A stretch of 6,092 nucleotides of DNA from Deltaproteobacteria bacterium (GTDB taxonomy: Bacteria > Desulfobacterota > DSM-4660 > Desulfatiglandales > Desulfatiglandaceae), in the NCBI GenBank assembly GCA_019307645.1, contig JAFDJF010000176.1, forward strand, positions 1 to 6,092, in the 5' to 3' direction. Below are positions 1 to 6,055 of this stretch, piece by piece. Each line of letters starts with the position of its first letter. Position 1 is the first letter of the stretch. The notes beneath the pieces are model-generated. The model was not told the origin of the DNA and did no database searches. It was given only the letters and a program-made list of their open reading frames with translations. A program made the translations under genes and the position numbers.

Positions 1-16
1 CTGCCAATCCTGCCAT
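1..16 (-). CDS. Start of an unidentified gene, cut by the window edge
   Basis: Only five codons are visible (Met-Ala-Gly-Leu-Ala) before the gene leaves the window on the left. The start is believable because the minus strand carries AAGGAGG at 32-26, exactly 9 nt before the ATG at 16-14. The flavoprotein and Fe-S genes of this window use the same RBS spacing. The ATGs just upstream (50-48 and 41-39) run straight into TAA at 35-33, so they cannot be the start. A sigma-54 type promoter at 109-128 would give it a leader of about 85 nt. The product cannot be named from five residues. It could belong to the same pathway as the kinase operon or be unrelated. Confidence 0.6.
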
Positions 17-25
17 GATTTCCCG

Positions 26-32
26 CCTCCTT
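26..32 (-). promoter_or_regulatory. Shine-Dalgarno site of the truncated left-edge gene
   Basis: The minus strand reads AAGGAGG here, a near-perfect anti-16S match, 9 nt before the ATG at 16-14. It is the main evidence that a real gene starts at position 16. Confidence 0.65.
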
Positions 33-108
33 TTAATTCATGGATTTCATTTGCTTATCCGCCGATTGGTGACTGCTGATATTTTACGGTTTTATAATCA
101 TGTTTCGA

Positions 109-128
109 CATTGCAAAATGCTTGCCAA
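109..128 (-). promoter_or_regulatory. Sigma-54 (-24/-12) promoter driving the left-edge gene
   Basis: The minus strand contains TGGCAAGCATTTTGCA, which fits the RpoN consensus TGGCACG-N4-TTGCW with one mismatch in the -24 box. The GG (126-125) and GC (114-113) dinucleotides are separated by exactly 10 nt, as sigma-54 requires. Transcription should start near 101, about 85 nt before the ATG at 16. Sigma-54 promoters need an NtrC-type activator bound upstream, and the inverted-repeat DNA at 131-370 is where such sites would be expected. No activator gene is visible. The motif and its distance to a start codon are seen; its activity is inferred. Confidence 0.6.
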
Positions 129-130
129 AA

Positions 131-370
131 AAAAGGTTAAGGGTTCTCGAAAAAATAAATTTACATGTTTGGCGCTCAGATTTAGGTTAGGGTTGGTAGA
201 TTTTAAAGAGCAAAAGGCGCCCCGGAGGAATAGGCTTCGCATTCCACAGGGCAGGCAGTAATCCCGCCCTGGGCGGGATTTCAAGGTTTTTGCTTTTAAA
301 ATCTGCCAAAAATGATCTAAAGATGAGATGCCAAGATGTGAAGTTATTTTTACGCGAGCCTTTAGCTTTT
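131..370. repeat. Long imperfect inverted repeat (degenerate MITE-like element)
   Basis: The left arm (about 131-215) and the reverse complement of the right arm (about 288-370) align along most of their length, by eye roughly three quarters identical with a few 1-nt gaps. The best blocks are 194-215 with 308-288 (core AGATTTTAAA followed by AGCAAAA) and 151-173 with 351-330 (core AAAAATAA and ACAT). Both pairings share a centre near 251, so this is one folded structure. A central section of about 72 bp (216-287) holds the GC hairpin at 260-280 and a small stem at 227-231/241-245. The translated arms both give a similar 'LF-x-REPL-x-F' string, which reflects the inversion and not a protein. 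No transposase or clear target duplication was seen. Confidence 0.6.
260..280. terminator. GC-rich perfect hairpin, possible transcript end
   Basis: AATCCCGCC at 260-268 pairs with GGCGGGATT at 272-280 around a 3-nt loop, giving a very stable 9-bp stem. It lies 155 nt past the stop of the sensor kinase and is the strongest fold between that gene and the left-edge gene. On the minus strand it is not followed by a clean T tract, so it is not a textbook intrinsic terminator for the operon. On the plus strand a T-rich stretch begins several bases later, but no plus-strand gene precedes it. It may simply be the tip of the repeat element. Confidence 0.3.
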
Positions 371-434
371 GAACAGTGCGAACAAAAAGAGATATTGACA
401 TTTACTGACAAGAAATTGACGGCTAAGATTCGGG

Positions 435-2876
435 CTAACCCGCGTCAAGCGCCATTCGCACGGTCTTTGCCATTTTACGCATGGCAACCGGTTTCGTGAG
501 AAAGGCCCGAACGCCTATTTTCCTTGCCTTTTCTTCAGTTATCAGTTCGCTGTATCCGGTACAGAGAATAATGGGGATGTCCGGCCTGAGACGAATCAAT
601 TCCTCTGCAAGTTTATCCCCCGACATTTTTGGCATTGTCAGGTCGGATATCACGAGATCATATTTTCCTGGGTCCGATTTGAACGCCTCCAGGGCCTTAA
701 TGCTGGATGTTTCCATGAAGACTTTGTAGCCCAGGCCCTCCAGCATCTGCTTGCCCATTTTCAAAAGCGACTCTTCATTATCCAGAAAAAGGATTCGCTC
801 ATTGCCACCGGGAATTGAGTCCAGGCTCTCAGGTTCCTGAAGATTCACTTCTTCAATCGGCGGCAGGAATACTTTGAAGGAACTTCCCTTTCCCGGTTCA
901 CTTTCGACGGTTATGGTCCCGCCGCAGCTTTTGACGATCCCATGAACCACCGAAAGGCCTAATCCTGTCCCTTCGCCAGTCGGTTTAGTAGTGAAATAGG
1001 GTTCAAAAATTCGCTCCCTGATCGGAGCGGCCATGCCGTGACCCGTATCGTTCACGGTTAATATCAGATAGGGTCCGGGTTCCAGGTCCGGATAAAAAGT
1101 CACCTCCGGGGGGGTTAAAATTTTCTCTCCAAGGCATATTTCCAAAACACCCCCCTTATCCCGCATGGCGTGATTCGCATTGGTGCATAAATTCATCAGC
1201 ACCTGATGGATTTCACTGGGGTCAGCCAGAACAAAATCAGATCCGGTAGTTATTTTCTCCTTGATTTCAATGGTTGCAGGGATCGTCGCTCGAAGCAGCT
1301 TCAGCACTTCCTTGATAACGGTGGTAAGCTGAAATTTCACCCTCTCCTGTGGTTTCTTTCTACTGAAAGTAAGAATCTGTTTCACCAGATCCACCGCCCT
1401 CCCGCTCGCCTTAAGAATCTCATCCAGGCTCAGTCGGGCCGGATGCCCCTCGGCAATCTGATGATGGATCGCTATTTCTGCATAACCAATAATACCGTAG
1501 AGGATATTGTTGAAATCATGTGAAATGCCTCCTGCCAGTGTCCCTAATGCCTCCATCCTCTGGGCTTGATAAAGCTGGGCTTGAAGTCTGGCCTTTTCTT
1601 TTTCCGCCTCAACACGGTCTGTAATATCCCTTATGATCACCAAAACGGCCGGGCGACCATTATAGGGGATCATAACGGAAGATGTCTCGCATGGTATTTC
1701 TTTACCATCTTTGTCAATGAGGTCGATTTGGTAGTTTTTTGAGACTTCTTTTCCGTCAAGCCGATCTTTGTGACGTTTGAGGATAAGGTCCTTATCTTTG
1801 TCCTGAATAAATTCCATGGAATCTAAACCACTGTCCACATCCTGCTGTTTGTGCCCGAAAAGGTCAGTAAATGCCGGATTTATCTGCTTGTAACGACCGT
1901 CCTGGGTTATTGCAATAGGGTCCGGGCTGAAATTGACAAGGTTTCGGAATTTTTCCTCACTTCTTTTCAGCTCCTCGTCACGCCTTTTATGCTCCAGTGC
2001 ATTGGATATAACTTCGCCTGTTATCTTGAGCAGAGCAAGGACATCTTCCGACCATGTCTTTTCAGGGCTCACCAAATCAAATCCGAGAAATCCCGTCAAT
2101 GTGTCACCACTCAGCATCGGGGCCACCAGAATTGAGTGAATGCCCTGCAATTGGAAATGCGCTTTTTCCAGATTTGCCGCTGAAGGCAGGTCTGTCACAG
2201 CCGGGATATGAAAGGCTTCTTGTGCGCTCAACTTATCCATAAACCACGGAAATTCATCCTCCATGACGATCCCTTTGAGATTATGAATCTGGGGCGATAT
2301 CCCCTTCGCACACCATTCGTGGGTGTTGTCAGCCATGCGCCCTTCACTGTACAGCTGAAATACATAAGCCCGGTCTACGTCGGCGAATTTGCCGATTGTC
2401 TGCAGTGCTTCATCAATTTCATGATCCAGCACATCGGGACCTAACCGCACAAAGCTGGAGGATATTTTCATAATAAGCTTCTCAAACTCCAGGCGGTACC
2501 GAAGCGCTTCCTCTGCCAGCTTGCGGTCGGTGATATCTATTGTGATAAGCAACACGGCGTCAATCTGACCATCGCGCTCAATCGGCCCATATCGGATCTC
2601 ATACCATGACGTGGTGGCATCCGGGCCCAATCCCTGGAGCTCGTAACTCCCACTTTTTCCAGACTGAAACGCCTGTTCAATGGCCTGACTTGAGATATCT
2701 CGATATTCGGGGGCCACATAATCCTGGAAATTTGTCCCCACCACCTCATCTACGGAAAGACCGGAAACTGCGCGATTTGTATACTGGATTGTACCTTCCG
2801 CATCTGCAATGCTGATGTAAATGGGAGCGCTTGCCAACTCGATTTGCCATTTTTCAGATTCTGTTGTTGCTTTCAT
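435..2876 (-). CDS. Cytosolic hybrid sensor histidine kinase, PAS-GAF-PAS-HisKA-HATPase-REC (813 aa)
   Basis: The protein has no signal peptide or membrane segment, so it should sense an intracellular cue. Domains in order: PAS about 8-118 (ending IDITDR), GAF about 135-293, PAS about 307-421 (ending RDITDR), a coiled-coil linker, a HisKA dimerisation domain with phospho-acceptor His453 in GGISHDFNN, and HATPase about 516-674 (Asn566 in the N box, DTGHGM at 610-615, EGTGLGLS near 635-642). A C-terminal receiver spans about 693-811, with Asp745 as phospho-acceptor, Thr773 and Lys795. Start choice: the frame is open to 2972, but those 32 extra codons lie inside the Fe-S gene. The ATG at 2876 overlaps that gene's TGA as ATGA and has GGGAG at 2885-2881, 4 nt upstream. 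In the receiver acidic pocket the usual Asp-Asp reads Asp699-Asn700. No HPt protein or DNA-binding response regulator is in the window, so output is unknown. The ligand is also unknown; a link to the upstream redox enzyme is inferred from coupling alone. Confidence 0.93.
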   Translation of the reverse strand: MKATTESEKWQIELASAPIYISIADAEGTIQYTNRAVSGLSVDEVVGTNFQDYVAPEYRDISSQAIEQAFQSGKSGSYELQGLGPDATTSWYEIRYGPIERDGQIDAVLLITIDITDRKLAEEALRYRLEFEKLIMKISSSFVRLGPDVLDHEIDEALQTIGKFADVDRAYVFQLYSEGRMADNTHEWCAKGISPQIHNLKGIVMEDEFPWFMDKLSAQEAFHIPAVTDLPSAANLEKAHFQLQGIHSILVAPMLSGDTLTGFLGFDLVSPEKTWSEDVLALLKITGEVISNALEHKRRDEELKRSEEKFRNLVNFSPDPIAITQDGRYKQINPAFTDLFGHKQQDVDSGLDSMEFIQDKDKDLILKRHKDRLDGKEVSKNYQIDLIDKDGKEIPCETSSVMIPYNGRPAVLVIIRDITDRVEAEKEKARLQAQLYQAQRMEALGTLAGGISHDFNNILYGIIGYAEIAIHHQIAEGHPARLSLDEILKASGRAVDLVKQILTFSRKKPQERVKFQLTTVIKEVLKLLRATIPATIEIKEKITTGSDFVLADPSEIHQVLMNLCTNANHAMRDKGGVLEICLGEKILTPPEVTFYPDLEPGPYLILTVNDTGHGMAAPIRERIFEPYFTTKPTGEGTGLGLSVVHGIVKSCGGTITVESEPGKGSSFKVFLPPIEEVNLQEPESLDSIPGGNERILFLDNEESLLKMGKQMLEGLGYKVFMETSSIKALEAFKSDPGKYDLVISDLTMPKMSGDKLAEELIRLRPDIPIILCTGYSELITEEKARKIGVRAFLTKPVAMRKMAKTVRMALDAG

Positions 2877-4081
2877 TTCACTCCCATAGCTTCTGCCACA
2901 AGAAGAGGAAGGTCGAGTATCTCCACTTTCAGGTTTTCCTTGCCTGCAAATCTGTCCATATGAACCGCACACGTGGTGCAGGCGGTCACAATGGTGTTAC
3001 CGGCATCTTTTCCTTCTTCCAATCGGTCTCTGGTGCTTCTTGCCGCCATTTCCGGATGACAGACCGAGGAAATTTTTCCGCCCGAGCCACAGCAATAGGA
3101 CCACCGTTTGTTTCTTCGCATCTCCTTCAGTCTTATTCCGGGAATTTTTTCAAGCACCATTCTCGGCTCCATGTAAATCCCGCCGCCATGCCTTCCGAGA
3201 TAGCAGGGATCGTGATACGTCAAGTCTTTGTCCAGTTCTTTTTTGAAAAAGATCTTTCCTTCATTGAGCAGACTTGAATAAATCTCTGAAACGTGAACCA
3301 CCTCAAACTGATAGTTTTTGTCTATGGCAGGGTAGTCTATTTTCCATGCCTTCAAACAGTGAGCGCAGGATACAATGATACGCTCGGCTCCCGCGTTCTT
3401 CATCATTCTGACATTCCGAGCGGCCTGCGCTTCGTAAAGGGATGTGTTGCCGTCATGTCCCGGCACAAATCCGCAACACTGTTCTGCCTCACCCAGCCAG
3501 GCAATTTCTGTGCCTGCCGCCCGAAGAGTTTCGAGAGTCGCTTCGATGACTTCAGTCTTTCGAAAACGTGCGTTGCAGCCGGCAAAGTAAATGTCTTTCC
3601 CGTTTCCGGACTGCACCGTGATCTCTCCGGCAGGAACCTTCCTGGCGCCAAAGATATTGCCGGTTTTTTTTATGTTATCGTCAATCTTCTCCACAGGCGC
3701 AGGTCGTTTAGCCCCCCTTTGAAAAAGCGTTTCCCTGAAAGCGAGAATAGTGTCCACGGGACGGTATGCCGGACAAATCTCGTTGCACATCCCGCATGTG
3801 TCACAGGTGTACAGCACCTCCAGCAAGTCATCGGTTACCGGAAACGTCTCATCCCCGAAAGCAACCGTTGCCAGGTTCAATCTGCCAACCGGTGTATATG
3901 CCCTGAACCCGAAAAATTCAAAAGAAGGACATTTGGCAAGTGGTGCATCCCACCGCTCAGGCGGCAGTTCCAGCCAGTTATGAGGGATAATCGGGCCGTG
4001 ATAATAACAGGCCGCGCAGTTCATGCAAAGACACCATTTCTCCCTGATTTCTCCCAGATTCGTTTTCTTCAGCTCGGCCAT
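2873..4081 (-). CDS. GlcF/HdrD-like (Fe-S)-binding protein with two CCG domains (402 aa)
   Basis: This is the electron-transfer partner of the flavoprotein encoded just upstream. The N-terminal part resembles a two-cluster ferredoxin. The second cluster motif is canonical (Cys93, 96, 99, 103-Pro). The first is stretched: Cys19, 22, 25, then about 25 residues before Cys51-Pro. Two complete CCG (cysteine-rich) domains follow. Domain one has Cys169, Cys202-Cys203-Gly and Cys239-x2-Cys242. Domain two has Cys293 (in HDPC), Cys330-Cys331-Gly and Cys368-x2-Cys371. The spacings fit the CX31-39CCX35-36CXXC rule of HdrB/HdrD, whose CCG domains bind unusual [4Fe-4S] clusters. No membrane helix is present, so it is probably soluble or peripheral. 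The gene overlaps the flavoprotein gene by 13 bp and has GGAGGT at 4096-4091, 9 nt before its ATG. The terminal acceptor (quinone, ETF or a heterodisulfide-type disulfide) cannot be read from sequence. Family confidence is high; exact role is open. Confidence 0.92.
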   Translation of the reverse strand: MAELKKTNLGEIREKWCLCMNCAACYYHGPIIPHNWLELPPERWDAPLAKCPSFEFFGFRAYTPVGRLNLATVAFGDETFPVTDDLLEVLYTCDTCGMCNEICPAYRPVDTILAFRETLFQRGAKRPAPVEKIDDNIKKTGNIFGARKVPAGEITVQSGNGKDIYFAGCNARFRKTEVIEATLETLRAAGTEIAWLGEAEQCCGFVPGHDGNTSLYEAQAARNVRMMKNAGAERIIVSCAHCLKAWKIDYPAIDKNYQFEVVHVSEIYSSLLNEGKIFFKKELDKDLTYHDPCYLGRHGGGIYMEPRMVLEKIPGIRLKEMRRNKRWSYCCGSGGKISSVCHPEMAARSTRDRLEEGKDAGNTIVTACTTCAVHMDRFAGKENLKVEILDLPLLVAEAMGVK

Positions 4082-5541
4082 GTGTTTGCCACCTCCGTTC
4101 CAAACGTTCCAGGGCTCAGAATATCATTGGGATCAAGCGCCATTTTGAGCGTCTGAAGAAATTTGAAGGTGCTGTCCTGATTGGTCCACGAATATCCCGG
4201 GATGGCGGGAGGAAACTGTGCCTGAAAGGTTCCGCCTTTTTTTCCGAACCATTCTCTGAATTCATCCCTGCTCTTGAAGATCTGTTCTTTCCAGTACGGG
4301 TCTTTGTCATCGATGAATGCCCACGTCTGGGAGCACATGGTCTGTCCCTTCATGGGAAAACCGTCAAAGATGGTCAATCGAGGGAAACCCCATATATTAT
4401 ATTTTTCCCCGACCTCCTTGAGCTTTAAATAGACCTCCGGAAATGCCGAAATGGGGTAATTGGGGCTGTCATATATGTAGATGTATGAACCACCCGAAAC
4501 CTCCCGCATGAGAGCAAAGGTATCCGTCATGATAGGGTGGGAAGCCATGCAGAAAAAGGTGGGCCATTCAGTAAAAAATTCTCTGCCAATAGCCGGCAGA
4601 TAGGTTCCTTCGTCCCTTTCACAAATCTCCGCCAGCGCCTGCTCCTTGCCTGACAGTTCCTGTTCATTTTCCCCATTGACGATAAAATATACAATGAAAT
4701 GACAATCCTCCGGAAGCATCTTCTCCTCCGCCTTTGCTTCGCCTGCTGCATACTTCCATTTATCATTGATGTGCACATCGAACATCTCAACAGCTGTCGC
4801 CTCAATCATCGTGTTCGTCACTTCTTCCAGTTGATCGAGCCTCCAGTAATAAGTATGGAAGGCCCAGTGTTTCGGCCTGCGCAGACAGCTGTAAGCCACC
4901 TTTGTAACGATCCCGAATGCCCCATTGGACTGGGTGAAGAGCCCAACCAGATCAGGGCCTGTGATGTAGCGGTAAAACGGACCGAAATCCGTATCCGCAT
5001 ATGCCATGGAGCCCACCCGGACAATCTCTCCCTGGGGAAGCACAACTTCGAAACCTTCAACCAGATCGATGTTTCGGCCGTACCTTGTCTTACCGAAGCC
5101 GTTGACAGGCGTGATGGCTGATGCAGCTACGCTTGGCCCGGGACCGTATTCCGCAGTGGGCAGCATCATGTTGTTTTTGAACAGTTCCTGGGAAAGCTTG
5201 AAAAAACTACATCCTGCCTCGGTAACCGCTTTCATCCCGATGGTATCCAGCGTAATGATGCGGTCCATCAGCGTAAGGTCCAGAAGAATCCCGCCATAAA
5301 GGGGACCGCCGTGCCCTGCCCATCCAACACTTCCCCTTGGTGTGACAGATACCTTGTATTTGTTTGCCGCTTTCAATATCTGAGAGACCTGTTCAGTGGT
5401 TTCCGGCATGACGACAATATCCGGTTTCGGAACCCAGTCCTTACCAAGAGCCGGACTGAACGCGTAGGACAGGCAGACGGCTTCTGAGGTCGAGACCCTG
5501 TGGTGGCCTGCAATCTTTTTTAATTCATCTACAATCTCCAT
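4069..5541 (-). CDS. FAD-linked oxidoreductase of the VAO/PCMH fold, GlcD-like (490 aa)
   Basis: The enzyme should oxidise an organic substrate, with FAD as the primary acceptor, and hand electrons to the Fe-S protein encoded next. An FAD-binding PCMH-type domain covers about residues 37-222. It includes 'KPDIVVMPETTEQV' (39-52), the FAD-phosphate loop PRGSVGWAGHGG (68-79), GGILLDLTLMDRI (83-95) and GPDLVGLFTQSNGAFGIVT (195-213). The C-terminus ends in MALDPNDILSPGTFG (467-481), the typical end of this fold. The 'FTQSN...GIVTK' and 'ALDPN-x-IL-x-PG' strings look closer to vanillyl-alcohol oxidase/4-cresol dehydrogenase members, while the pairing with a two-CCG protein resembles GlcD-GlcF, D-lactate or 2-hydroxyglutarate dehydrogenases. 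The Tyr-Arg active-site pair expected near the C-terminus of cresol/vanillyl enzymes is not apparent. The substrate is therefore not assigned. It is the first gene of the operon, with AAGGAG at 5556-5551, 9 nt before ATG, and a promoter about 40-70 bp upstream. No signal peptide is seen, so it should be cytosolic. Confidence 0.92.
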   Translation of the reverse strand: MEIVDELKKIAGHHRVSTSEAVCLSYAFSPALGKDWVPKPDIVVMPETTEQVSQILKAANKYKVSVTPRGSVGWAGHGGPLYGGILLDLTLMDRIITLDTIGMKAVTEAGCSFFKLSQELFKNNMMLPTAEYGPGPSVAASAITPVNGFGKTRYGRNIDLVEGFEVVLPQGEIVRVGSMAYADTDFGPFYRYITGPDLVGLFTQSNGAFGIVTKVAYSCLRRPKHWAFHTYYWRLDQLEEVTNTMIEATAVEMFDVHINDKWKYAAGEAKAEEKMLPEDCHFIVYFIVNGENEQELSGKEQALAEICERDEGTYLPAIGREFFTEWPTFFCMASHPIMTDTFALMREVSGGSYIYIYDSPNYPISAFPEVYLKLKEVGEKYNIWGFPRLTIFDGFPMKGQTMCSQTWAFIDDKDPYWKEQIFKSRDEFREWFGKKGGTFQAQFPPAIPGYSWTNQDSTFKFLQTLKMALDPNDILSPGTFGTEVANTWPS

Positions 5542-5550
5542 AGCACACTT

Positions 5551-5556
5551 CTCCTT
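5551..5556 (-). promoter_or_regulatory. Shine-Dalgarno site of the flavoprotein gene
   Basis: The minus strand reads AAGGAG, 9 nt before the ATG at 5541-5539. It fixes the start of the first operon gene. Confidence 0.7.
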
Positions 5557-5579
5557 TTCAGCAGACGCTCTGACTCCTG

Positions 5580-5608
5580 AGTATGCGAGAATGGTCTTTT
5601 CGAGTCAA
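5580..5608 (-). promoter_or_regulatory. Sigma-70 type promoter of the three-gene operon
   Basis: The minus strand has TTGACT (5608-5603, five of six matches to -35), a 17-nt spacer, and CATACT (5585-5580, four of six matches to -10). Transcription would start near 5572-5574, leaving a leader of about 30 nt before the flavoprotein ATG. A second TTGAC (in TTGACC, 5614-5609) sits directly before the -35 box, making a tandem TTGACCTTGACT. No GG-N10-GC sigma-54 pattern was found here, unlike at the left-edge gene. The boxes are seen; activity is inferred. Confidence 0.5.
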
Positions 5609-5617
5609 GGTCAAATC

Positions 5618-5650
5618 CTCCGCTCGGTGGAGACACGTTGGTCTTAACGT
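5618..5650. promoter_or_regulatory. Two small palindromes upstream of the operon promoter (possible operators)
   Basis: Just upstream of the -35 box is a 15-bp imperfect palindrome, CTCCGCTCGGTGGAG (5618-5632). A 16-bp perfect-arm palindrome, ACGTT-N6-AACGT (5635-5650), follows at once. Their position suits binding sites for an activator or repressor of the operon. Short palindromes arise by chance, and no regulator gene with a known site is present, so this is a weak call. Confidence 0.3.
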
Positions 5651-5687
5651 TGAGGAAAAAAGATAACTTCGAGCAACTTTAAAGACC

Positions 5688-5729
5688 TGAACATTGAACA
5701 TCGAACGCCCAACATCGAACGTCGAACGG
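5688..5729. repeat. Heptamer tandem array, six 7-bp units
   Basis: Six consecutive 7-bp units fit the pattern YGAACRY or close to it: TGAACAT, TGAACAT, CGAACGC, CCAACAT, CGAACGT, CGAACGG. The array explains why this stretch shows an open frame on the minus strand with an Arg/Ser/Met-rich, low-complexity translation. It resembles the short tandemly repeated sequences known from cyanobacteria and seen in intergenic DNA of other bacteria. Function is unknown. Confidence 0.75.
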
Positions 5730-5773
5730 AGGAACGCCTTCGGCGGATAATATTAGTAAAGAATCCGGGTCCT

Positions 5774-5796
5774 GTCGAAGATCCCGCTATTCGGGG
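5774..5796 (+). repeat. 23-bp inverted repeat, left copy
   Basis: This 23-bp block (from GTCGAAGATCCCG to ATTCGGGG) is repeated perfectly in inverted orientation at 6056-6078. The similarity continues outward: GGTCCT flanks it directly here, but lies beyond an extra 8 bp in the right copy, so the two copies differ by a small indel. A third partial copy of 13 bp lies at 5971-5983. Confidence 0.8.
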
Positions 5797-5970
5797 AGGG
5801 CCCGGCTTTGGGTTACCCCTGGAAGGGGATTGTTTATAGCCCTCTTTTTTTGGAGTATTGAAAAAGCAAAGAACAAGAAACCTCGGAACATGGTGTGATT
5901 TAGAAAAACACTGTTTTCCACTGACCTCCAACTGGGCAGTTTTGAGGGCCTCTTCTACCCCCGTCGGAGA

Positions 5971-5983
5971 CGGGATCTTCGAC
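5971..5983 (-). repeat. Partial 13-bp copy of the inverted repeat
   Basis: CGGGATCTTCGAC is identical to 6066-6078 and is the reverse complement of 5774-5786. It directly precedes the octamer array and sits at the edge of a 6-bp-stem hairpin (CCCGTC 5960-5965, GACGGG 5969-5974). Confidence 0.65.
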
Positions 5984-6015
5984 AATACTCCAGTGCTCCA
6001 TCACTCCAATACTCC
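5984..6015. repeat. Octamer tandem array, four 8-bp units
   Basis: Four consecutive 8-bp units all end in CTCC: AATACTCC, AGTGCTCC, ATCACTCC, AATACTCC. The array is separate in sequence and period from the heptamer array at 5688-5729. It lies between two copies of the 5774-type repeat. No gene overlaps it and its role is unknown. Confidence 0.75.
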
Positions 6016-6055
6016 GTGTAAAGAACACGTTACGGCAGAGCCATCTGTCTCTGAC

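Noticed and set aside
431..442. CGGG/CCCG hairpin overlapping the kinase stop codon as an intrinsic terminator
   Set aside because: The stem is only 4 bp and is followed by AATCTTAG and not a T run, so it is too weak to call.
84..499. Three short open frames in the left intergenic region (84-401 and 187-411 minus, 290-499 plus)
   Set aside because: Their similar 'REPL' strings on opposite strands come from the inverted repeat. Composition is not protein-like and no RBS supports them.
2877..2972. Upstream extension of the kinase frame by 32 codons (ATG at 2972)
   Set aside because: The extension lies within the Fe-S gene and has a Ser/Gly/Arg/Cys-rich composition unlike a kinase N-terminus. 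The ATG at 2876 has an ATGA overlap and a GGGAG site.
3293..4156. 287-codon plus-strand open frame
   Set aside because: It is the antisense shadow of the Fe-S gene, whose cysteine motifs and CCG domains are clear in the minus frame.
5816..5828. CCCCT/AGGGG hairpin as a terminator of an upstream gene
   Set aside because: The stem is 5 bp with no T tract on either strand, and no gene ends nearby in the window.
5644..5985. 113-codon minus-strand open frame before the operon
   Set aside because: It crosses the heptamer array and an inverted-repeat copy, is low-complexity and basic, and lacks a good RBS. It also covers part of the putative upstream operator DNA.
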